From Bacillus sp. 1780r2a1 (lineage in GTDB: Bacteria; Bacillota; Bacilli; Bacillales; Bacillaceae_H), in contig CP099863.1 of the NCBI GenBank assembly GCA_024134725.1, forward strand, positions 3,035,258-3,099,257: a stretch of DNA of 64,000 nucleotides. The letters run 5' to 3'. Position 1 is the stretch's first letter. The number at the start of each line of letters is the position of its first letter. The notes under the pieces were generated by a model. It was not told where the DNA came from. It worked only from the letters and a program-made list of their open reading frames with translations, and made no database searches. This document shows, in pieces, positions 58,240 through 64,000 of the stretch. The translations under genes and the position numbers were made by a program.

Positions 58240-59022
58240 TTAGACTCCACCAAAGCGACGTCCACGATTTTGGAACGCCTCAATTGCTTCAATTAAATGA
58301 TTTTCTTTAAAATCTGGCCATAATACATCTGTAAACCAAAACTCGGTATAAGCTAACTGCCAAAGCATAAAGTTACTTAAACGCAGTTCACCACTTGTTC
58401 GAATTAACAAATCTGGATCTTGTAAACTCCCACTCATTAAATACGAGGAAAACACTTCGTCATTAATTTCAGCAGGATTTAAATTGTGAGATTCAACATC
58501 CTTTGCAATTGCTTGAACAGCCTTAACGATTTCATGTCGGCTTCCATAATTAAGTGCAAAATTCAAAATAAGGCCCGTATTGTCTTTGGTTTCATGGATT
58601 GCCTTATCAACTGCACGTAATGTGTGAGAAGGTAGTTCACTTTTCTCTCCCATAATGCGCACTTGAACATTTTCTTCAATTAGCTCTGGTAAAAAAGTCG
58701 TTAAAAATTCCTCGGGTAACTTCATAAGAAATTCTACTTCCACTTTTGGTCGTTTCCAGTTCTCTGTTGAAAAAGCATATAAAGTTAGTGCTTTAACGCC
58801 CAATTGGTTTGCTGCTTTTGTAATTTGTCGAACGACTTTCATTCCCTCATGATGTCCCATCATTCTAGGAAGTGCTCTTTTTTGTGCCCAGCGACCATTA
58901 CCATCCATAATAATTGCAATGTGTTCTGGTACAGCCTGCTTTTTCACTCTCTCTTTTCTTTCCTCAAGAGACTGTGTGCCTGGATTTTGACTTTTTTTCC
59001 ATGCTTGAATTTTTTTTAACAT
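58240..59022 (-). CDS. uppS: Undecaprenyl pyrophosphate synthase
   Basis: A 260-residue cis-prenyltransferase that makes the C55 lipid carrier for peptidoglycan and teichoic acids. The P-loop-like HIAIIMDGNGRWA is at residues 34-46, LYAFSTENWKRP follows, and the C-terminal DLLIRTSGELRLSNFMLWQ carries the RxG and SNF motifs. The N-terminus has an extra ~30 charged residues, normal for bacilli. The start has GGGGGA seven bases upstream. Lies between frr and cdsA. Confidence 0.97.
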   Translation of the reverse strand: MLKKIQAWKKSQNPGTQSLEERKERVKKQAVPEHIAIIMDGNGRWAQKRALPRMMGHHEGMKVVRQITKAANQLGVKALTLYAFSTENWKRPKVEVEFLMKLPEEFLTTFLPELIEENVQVRIMGEKSELPSHTLRAVDKAIHETKDNTGLILNFALNYGSRHEIVKAVQAIAKDVESHNLNPAEINDEVFSSYLMSGSLQDPDLLIRTSGELRLSNFMLWQLAYTEFWFTDVLWPDFKENHLIEAIEAFQNRGRRFGGV

Positions 59023-59101
59023 GCAAAGGTCCCCCGTTGTATGTTCTCATTGACATTTGTTCTTTGTCATTCGATATTTTATCTTACTACACATTATTAA
59101 C

Positions 59102-59134
59102 AAAAAAACCCCCTGTAAACAATAGAGGGTCTTT
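59102..59134 (-). terminator. frr terminator
   Basis: Minus-strand stem ACCCTC / GGGGGT with an 11-base loop followed by TTTTTTTG, between frr and uppS. Confidence 0.75.
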
Positions 59135-59160
59135 TACAATATATTTTACATTGAAATGAC

Positions 59161-59718
59161 TTATACCGCCATAATTTCCTGTTCTTTATCTTTTGTTACG
59201 CTATCCACTTTAGCAATGTGGTCATCTGTTAACTTCTGAATATCATCACTGTATCCGCGAAGATCATCTTCAGTAATCTCACCGTTTTTCTCTAACTTTT
59301 TAAGGTCATCATTTGCATCACGACGAATATTACGAACTGCTACTTTCGCATCTTCAGAAGCTTTTTTCACTGTTTTAACAAGCTCTTTACGACGCTCTTC
59401 TGTTAAAGCAGGAATCGATAAGCGGATAATTGAACCATCGCTTGTTGGCGTTAAACCTAAATCAGATTTCATGATTGCTTTTTCCACTTCACCAAGCTGT
59501 GATTTATCATAAGGTTGGATTACCAACATACGAGCTTCGGGTACGCTAACTTGTGCAAGTTGATTAATTGGTGTTGGAACACCATAGTATTCAACCGTCA
59601 CGCGGTCTAATAATGAAGCACTCGCACGACCAGCGCGAATTGAAGCCAATTCACGGCTATATGACTGAAGTGCTTTTTCCATTCTTTCCTTCGCATCTTG
59701 CAACACTTGTTTTGCCAT
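59161..59718 (-). CDS. frr: Ribosome recycling factor
   Basis: A 185-residue factor that, with EF-G, splits post-termination ribosomes. It shows [36 protein letters not shown]-like [20 protein letters not shown], and [21 protein letters not shown]. Two adjacent ATG codons occur; 59718 is chosen because it lies eight bases after GGGGG and gives the family length of 185. It is two bases after the pyrH stop. Confidence 0.97.
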   Translation of the reverse strand: MAKQVLQDAKERMEKALQSYSRELASIRAGRASASLLDRVTVEYYGVPTPINQLAQVSVPEARMLVIQPYDKSQLGEVEKAIMKSDLGLTPTSDGSIIRLSIPALTEERRKELVKTVKKASEDAKVAVRNIRRDANDDLKKLEKNGEITEDDLRGYSDDIQKLTDDHIAKVDSVTKDKEQEIMAV

Positions 59719-59720
59719 CA

Positions 59721-60443
59721 TTATTTCCCCCTTACAATTGTTCCGATATTTTCGCCTGTTACGGCACGTTTGATGTTTCCTTCTTCCGTAATGGAGAAGA
59801 CGATTAATGGAATATCATTATCCATGCATAGAGAAGAAGCAGTCGAATCCATTACAGCTAGTCCATCTTTTAAGACATCAATGTATGTTAATGTTTCATA
59901 CTTTACTGCGTCTGGAACTAATTTCGGATCAGCACTGTATACACCATCAACATTATTTTTCGCCATTAGAATTACATCTGCTTCAATTTCAGCCGCACGT
60001 AACGCAGCTGTAGTATCAGTAGAGAAGTAAGGATTGCCTGTACCTGCTGCAAAAATTACAACGCGTTTCTTCTCAAGGTGACGAACCGCTTTTCTTCTTA
60101 TGTATGGTTCAGCAACTTGTCTCATTTCGATAGACGTTTGAACGCGAGTTTGTACTCCAATGTTCTCTAGGCTATCTTGAAGTGCTAGTGAGTTCATAAC
60201 AGTTGCAAGCATGCCCATGTAATCTGCAGCTGCACGGTCCATTCCCATTTCACTACCAATTTTCCCACGCCAAATGTTTCCACCACCAACGACTACTGCT
60301 ACTTCAACGCCTAAGTCATAAACGTCTTTCACTTGCTCTGCAACCGACTTAATGATAGAAGGATTAATACCAAATCCATCTTCTCCTGCTAATGCTTCGC
60401 CACTTAATTTTAATACAATACGATTATATTTTGCTTGACTCAT
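59721..60443 (-). CDS. pyrH: Uridylate kinase
   Basis: A 240-residue amino-acid-kinase-fold enzyme that phosphorylates UMP to UDP. It shows [32 protein letters not shown] and [21 protein letters not shown]. Bacterial PyrH is usually activated by GTP and inhibited by UTP. GGAGG lies six bases before ATG 60443. It is in the rpsB-tsf-pyrH-frr series, after the tsf terminator. Confidence 0.98.
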   Translation of the reverse strand: MSQAKYNRIVLKLSGEALAGEDGFGINPSIIKSVAEQVKDVYDLGVEVAVVVGGGNIWRGKIGSEMGMDRAAADYMGMLATVMNSLALQDSLENIGVQTRVQTSIEMRQVAEPYIRRKAVRHLEKKRVVIFAAGTGNPYFSTDTTAALRAAEIEADVILMAKNNVDGVYSADPKLVPDAVKYETLTYIDVLKDGLAVMDSTASSLCMDNDIPLIVFSITEEGNIKRAVTGENIGTIVRGK

Positions 60444-60483
60444 GCCTAACCTCCATCGTCAACGGTGAGATCCATTTTTTTGA

Positions 60484-60507
60484 AAAAGGGAACACAGAGT
60501 GTTCCCC
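60484..60507 (-). terminator. Terminator between tsf and pyrH
   Basis: Minus-strand perfect 8 bp stem GGGAACAC / GTGTTCCC with a three-base loop followed by TTTTTC, directly after tsf. Confidence 0.85.
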
Positions 60508-60521
60508 ATTTAATCACATTC

Positions 60522-61403
60522 TTACTTTTTAACTTGGCTCATTACTTCTTCAGCAAAGTTGTCTTGACGCTTCTCAATACCTTCTCCTACTTCAAAGCGT
60601 ACAAAGCTCTCTACTGTTGCGCCTTTGCTCTCAACAAATTGACGAACTTTTTGATCAGGATTTTTAACAAATGTTTGATCTAATAAGCAGATATCTTCGA
60701 AGAATTTGCTTAAGCGACCTTCAACCATTTTTGCAACGATTTTTTCTGGCTTACCTTCGTTTAGTGCTTGTTGTGTTAATACTTCGCGCTCACGCTCAGT
60801 TTCTTCAGCAGAAACTTCGTCACGAGATACATATTTAGGGTTGATAGCAGCGATGTGCATTGCAACATCTTTTGCAGCTTGCTCATCAGTTGTACCAGAT
60901 AATACTGTTAATACACCAATGCGTCCACCCATGTGTAAGTAAGCACCAAATGCATCAGCATCTGTTTTGCTTACTACAGCGAAACGACGTAGAGAAAGTT
61001 TTTCACCAATTGTAGCGATTGCTGAATTGATATGCTCTTCTACAGTAGCTCCACTTTCCATTTTTTGAGCAACAGCTTCTTCAACGTTAGCTGGTTTGTT
61101 AGCTAAGATATGTGCAGCAAGTTCTTTTGTTAACTTCTGGAATCCTTCGTTTTTCGCAACGAAATCTGTTTCAGAGTTTACTTCAAGAATAACAGCTTCG
61201 TTACCTTGTGCTTCAATGTAAGTTAAACCTTCAGCAGCGATACGATCAGATTTCTTAGCAGCTTTAGCAATACCTTTTTCACGTAAGAAATCGATTGCTT
61301 TTTCCATGTCACCGCCAGTTTCAGTTAATGCTTTTTTACAATCCATCATACCAGCGCCAGTTTTTTCACGTAATTCTTTTACCATTTGAGCTGTAATTGC
61401 CAT
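60522..61403 (-). CDS. tsf: Elongation factor Ts
   Basis: A 293-residue guanine-nucleotide exchange factor for EF-Tu. The N-terminal UBA-like domain reads [21 protein letters not shown], and the core has [16 protein letters not shown]. The C-terminal region contains [18 protein letters not shown]. The start has AAGGAGG nine bases upstream. It follows rpsB after a terminator. Confidence 0.98.
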   Translation of the reverse strand: MAITAQMVKELREKTGAGMMDCKKALTETGGDMEKAIDFLREKGIAKAAKKSDRIAAEGLTYIEAQGNEAVILEVNSETDFVAKNEGFQKLTKELAAHILANKPANVEEAVAQKMESGATVEEHINSAIATIGEKLSLRRFAVVSKTDADAFGAYLHMGGRIGVLTVLSGTTDEQAAKDVAMHIAAINPKYVSRDEVSAEETEREREVLTQQALNEGKPEKIVAKMVEGRLSKFFEDICLLDQTFVKNPDQKVRQFVESKGATVESFVRFEVGEGIEKRQDNFAEEVMSQVKK

Positions 61404-61460
61404 AATAAATAGCCTCCTTATTTGGGTATGTACTCTATATCAATTAATTAAATCTTTTCA

Positions 61461-61500
61461 AAAAAAGGTGATAAAAGGCTATTCCCTCTTATCACCTTTC
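61461..61500 (-). terminator. Terminator between rpsB and tsf
   Basis: Minus-strand perfect 11 bp stem AAAGGTGATAA / TTATCACCTTT followed by TTTTGAAAAG. It may reduce tsf relative to rpsB. Confidence 0.85.
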
Positions 61501-61506
61501 GTGGAA

Positions 61507-62226
61507 TTAAGCAGTAGTTGTTTCAGTTTCAACTGCTGTTTCTTCACCTTGTTTTGCTTCTAAGATTGCATCAGCAATTTTAGAAGTTAAAAGTTTCACA
61601 GCACGAATTGCATCATCGTTTGCAGGGATTACATAATCAATTTCGTCTGGATCACAGTTTGTATCTACGATACCAACGATTGGGATGTGTAATTTTTTAG
61701 CTTCTGCTACTGCGATACGCTCTTTACGAGGATCAATGATGAATAATGCATCAGGAAGTTGTTTCATATCTTTGATACCGCCTAAGAATTTCTCAAGACG
61801 CTCTAACTCTTTTTTAAGTTGAACTACTTCTTTCTTAGGTAGTACTTCAAAAGTACCGTCTTCTTGCATTCTTTCGATGTCTTTTAAACGCTTAATACGT
61901 TTTTGGATTGTAGAGAAGTTTGTTAATGTACCACCTAACCAACGTTGGTTAACGAAGTACATACCAGCGCGAGCTGCTTCTTCTTTAACAGAATCTTGAG
62001 CTTGCTTTTTAGTACCTACGAATAACATAGTACCGCCATCAGCAGCTAATTCTTTAACGAAGCGGTAAGCTTCTTCTACTTTCTTAACTGTTTTTTGAAG
62101 ATCGATAATGTAGATGCCGTTACGCTCAGTGAAGATATATTTCTTCATTTTTGGGTTCCAACGGCGAGTTTGGTGACCGAAATGTACACCAGCTTCTAGT
62201 AATTGTTTCATTGAAATTACTGACAT
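61507..62226 (-). CDS. rpsB: Small ribosomal subunit protein S2
   Basis: A 239-residue 30S protein. It shows [39 protein letters not shown] and [21 protein letters not shown] with a C-terminal acidic/Thr-rich tail. The start has AGGAGG upstream. The promoter lies about 120-145 bases upstream of the start codon, giving a leader of about 110 bases. It heads rpsB-tsf-pyrH-frr. Confidence 0.98.
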   Translation of the reverse strand: MSVISMKQLLEAGVHFGHQTRRWNPKMKKYIFTERNGIYIIDLQKTVKKVEEAYRFVKELAADGGTMLFVGTKKQAQDSVKEEAARAGMYFVNQRWLGGTLTNFSTIQKRIKRLKDIERMQEDGTFEVLPKKEVVQLKKELERLEKFLGGIKDMKQLPDALFIIDPRKERIAVAEAKKLHIPIVGIVDTNCDPDEIDYVIPANDDAIRAVKLLTSKIADAILEAKQGEETAVETETTTA

Positions 62227-62341
62227 GTGTTTTTCCTCCTAATGGTTTTGATTATCCTCCGCCCATTTCATCTTTAGCCAAAACTACAAAGTGTAGCACC
62301 AATGACTAAATCAACGAGCGTGTGTATTAACACCAAAAACA

Positions 62342-62370
62342 AATATAGCACACTCACTTTTCACAAGCAA
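62342..62370 (-). promoter_or_regulatory. Sigma-A promoter for rpsB
   Basis: Minus strand TTGCTT (62365-62370), 17 bp spacer, TATATT (62342-62347). Four and five of six positions match. Confidence 0.6.
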
Positions 62371-62384
62371 GCCTAAAATGCAGT

Positions 62385-62408
62385 TTATTGTTGAAATTTC
62401 AACAATAA
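62385..62408. repeat. Perfect 24 bp palindrome over the swrB stop codon
   Basis: TTATTGTTGAAA / TTTCAACAATAA is a perfect inverted repeat including the swrB stop codon and its last codons. No U-tract follows on the minus strand, so a classical terminator is unlikely. Confidence 0.7.
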
Positions 62409-62924
62409 CTCAATTTCAGTTTTCCCTCTATATAGATTTTTCGCAATTTCTTCAATTGTTAAACCTTTTTTTTGTAGAGAAAACGCAATTTTTTGCACTT
62501 CATTTCTTGATAATTTACTAGCTTCTTCTTTTGTCAGCACGTGTTCACTTCTTTCAATCCTGTCTGTCATCTCTTGTTGAAGGAGCGCTGCAAAAGTCAA
62601 TTCTGGTTCGCTTTTTAAATCTATTTTTGGATACGAGATATCTAACTTTTCTTCCTTTAACTCCTCAAAATCCGGTTTTATTATCGACACATCTGGCTGT
62701 TCAACTTCTATTCGCTTCATTTTTTGCTGAATCTTTAATAGAAACGCATCGTTTTGAGCATCCACTTCAGCTAAATAAGTTGCCATTGTGCTATCCATTT
62801 CTTCTATTATTTTACGCTGTTTTTTTTCTAAAACCTTTATCGAATATAGTTGCTGACGAAGATGCCAAAAAGCCAGAAACGTTACAGCGTGTAAAATAAA
62901 GCTAATCATTAACAAGGTATACAT
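62385..62924 (-). CDS. swrB: SwrB-like swarming/flagellar protein (YlxL)
   Basis: A 179-residue protein with one N-terminal membrane helix (LLMISFILHAVTFLAF) and a long charged, mostly helical cytosolic part. The C-terminus SLQKKGLTIEEIAKNLYRGK then TEIELLLKFQQ is the conserved part. In B. subtilis SwrB helps flagellar type III secretion activation and swarming. It lies directly after sigD and ends the fla/che operon before rpsB. Confidence 0.88.
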   Translation of the reverse strand: MYTLLMISFILHAVTFLAFWHLRQQLYSIKVLEKKQRKIIEEMDSTMATYLAEVDAQNDAFLLKIQQKMKRIEVEQPDVSIIKPDFEELKEEKLDISYPKIDLKSEPELTFAALLQQEMTDRIERSEHVLTKEEASKLSRNEVQKIAFSLQKKGLTIEEIAKNLYRGKTEIELLLKFQQ

Positions 62925-62941
62925 TGTAAAATCCCTCTAAC

Positions 62942-63706
62942 CTACATCATTTTATTTAACGTATTTCTTAGTTTAAAAAGAGCTTTTGAGTGTATTTGTG
63001 AAATACGTGATGTGGATAAACCCAAAATGTGTCCAATCTCAGTAAAAGTCAATTCTTCTTTATAAAACAATGAAATAACAAGCTGTTCTTTCTCGTTAAG
63101 CTGTTCAATTATCTGTACCAATTCCGCAAAGTATTCTTCTTTTAAAAGATGGTCTTCAGGAGTAATCATTCGTTCATCACGAATTGCATACGATTGATGA
63201 TCACCTTCATCATGCTCTTTTATTGGTTCCTCAATTGATAACACATTAGCAAAAAAACCTTCATTCATTACATGAACGACTTCTTCTTCTGTCATCTTTA
63301 TTTCACTAGCAATTTCTTGAACAGTAACATTTCGCAAATATCGTTGTTCCAGTTTTTCTATCGTATGCTCCACCCTTTTAGCTTTTTCACGCGCGCTTCT
63401 AGATAGCCAATCCTCTTTTCGTAATCCATCTAAAATAGCACCTCTGATTCGGAATGATGCATACGTATCAAATTTCAAATCACGTTCATGGTCAAATTTT
63501 TCAAGTGCATCATACAAACCTATTAAGCCAAGGCTTTTCAACTCTTCTTTATGTACATTTCGAGGTAAACCCACTCCAATTCGTTGCACATGGTAATTAA
63601 CAAGGGGCATATATTGCTTCACTAGCAAATTACCAGCCTCTTCATCTCTTTGTTTCGACCATTTTTCCCACCGTTTCTTTTCATCCATTACATTTACACT
63701 TGTCAT
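62942..63706 (-). CDS. sigD: RNA polymerase sigma factor SigD (sigma-28)
   Basis: A 254-residue FliA-type sigma factor for flagellin, motor, chemotaxis and autolysin genes. Region 2 is visible (YMPLVNYHVQRIGVGLP, LGLIGLYDALEKFD, KFDTYASFRIRGAILDGLR), region 3 (VTVQEIASEIKMTEEEV) and region 4 helix-turn-helix (LTFTEIGHILGLSTSRISQIHS). The start has GGGGGA upstream. It lies between cheD and swrB at the end of the flagellar operon. Confidence 0.97.
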   Translation of the reverse strand: MTSVNVMDEKKRWEKWSKQRDEEAGNLLVKQYMPLVNYHVQRIGVGLPRNVHKEELKSLGLIGLYDALEKFDHERDLKFDTYASFRIRGAILDGLRKEDWLSRSAREKAKRVEHTIEKLEQRYLRNVTVQEIASEIKMTEEEVVHVMNEGFFANVLSIEEPIKEHDEGDHQSYAIRDERMITPEDHLLKEEYFAELVQIIEQLNEKEQLVISLFYKEELTFTEIGHILGLSTSRISQIHSKALFKLRNTLNKMM

Positions 63707-63761
63707 GACGGCTTCTCCCCCTTCTTTCGTACAATAAATAGCTATCCTTTTAGCTTACCGG

Positions 63762-64000
63762 CTAGATTTCAACCACACCTTTATTTACCGTTCGAACCAT
63801 TAACTGTGAAGTTGTGGGGTTGAATTCAATTGTTCTGCCGTTTGTTCCTCCCACATCTTTTGATATTAACGTAATATGATGTTCCTTTAACTCTTGCTCC
63901 ACGGCTATAATATTCCGAGCACCAATCTTCATAAAGTCATTACTTGAAGTGAATTGAAACATCTGCGCACCACCTGCTATTTTGGCACATAAGCGTCTTT
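63762..64000 (-). CDS. cheD: Chemoreceptor glutamine deamidase CheD, N-terminus cut by window edge
   Basis: The C-terminal 78 codons are present; the frame is open to the window edge. The visible start of the frame reads AKIAGGAQMFQF, where AKIxGGAxMF is a conserved CheD motif, and the rest contains IGARNIIAVEQELKEHHI and VGGTNGRTIEFNP. CheD deamidates receptor glutamines and works with CheC. Internal ATG 63962 is not the true start. It lies upstream of sigD as in B. subtilis. Confidence 0.88.
   Translation of the reverse strand, partial: RRLCAKIAGGAQMFQFTSSNDFMKIGARNIIAVEQELKEHHITLISKDVGGTNGRTIEFNPTTSQLMVRTVNKGVVEI

Noticed and set aside
1-64000. CRISPR arrays, tRNA or rRNA genes, prophage or defence islands
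   Set aside because: No regularly spaced repeats, no tRNA/rRNA segments recognised, and gene order is continuous with the Bacillus core apart from the IS element.

Overview
This is a low-GC Firmicutes chromosome segment. Gene order and protein sequences point to the Bacillaceae, closest in my judgement to Priestia (Bacillus) megaterium and its relatives. Every protein gene lies on the minus strand, so transcription runs from position 64000 towards 1. The order matches the Bacillus subtilis cheD-sigD-rpsB-tsf ... pnpA ... spoIIIE ... recA-rny-ymdB-spoVS-tdh block, seen here in reverse complement. Species naming is inference, because no database search was possible.

Layout in the direction of transcription. 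64000-62385 is the end of the flagellar/chemotaxis operon (cheD end, sigD, swrB). 62347-57431 is the translation and lipid-carrier cluster (rpsB, tsf, pyrH, frr, uppS, cdsA). 57352-48583 holds dxr, rseP, proS and polC. 48189-40729 is the rimP-nusA-ylxR-ylxQ-infB-ylxP-rbfA-truB-ribF-rpsO translation and transcription-factor operon. 40557-35396 holds pnp, the deacetylase-like ylxY, the M16 protease mlpA and ymxH. 35186-30245 is the dipicolinate synthase pair spoVFA-spoVFB followed by asd-dapG-dapA, so diaminopimelate/lysine synthesis sits next to its dipicolinate branch. 30092-24688 holds RNase J2, tepA, ylzJ and the DNA translocase spoIIIE.

24321-18718 is a GntR regulator followed by a nucleoside-type ABC uptake system (nupN-nupO-nupP-nupQ). 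As I recall the B. subtilis map, that system is not at this place. 18318-11826 is the ymfF-ymfH-ymfI-ymfJ-ymfK-rodZ-pgsA series. 11812-6091 holds cinA, recA, rny, ymdB and spoVS. 6012-2308 holds an M19 dipeptidase and a two-gene 2-oxoacid:ferredoxin oxidoreductase. An IS3-family element (999-2284) sits inside the loop of what was the korB terminator, and the threonine dehydrogenase gene tdh runs off the left edge.

Regulation readable from the sequence includes a LexA box upstream of recA, a sigma-H type promoter for spoVS, a candidate sigma-K promoter for spoVFA, a CcpA cre site in front of tdh, a palindrome upstream of the GntR-nup operon, sigma-A promoters for rny, rpsB and rnjB, and many intrinsic terminators. 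Start codons were chosen from Shine-Dalgarno spacing. Many genes start with TTG or GTG, and several open frames extend upstream of the true start.

I found no wholly undescribed system. This is mostly core genome. The points most worth checking are the IS insertion inside a terminator loop, a repeated terminator cassette with compensatory base changes (28341 and 35911), the GntR-nup operator, and the conserved but unexplained ACT plus P-loop protein YmfK.
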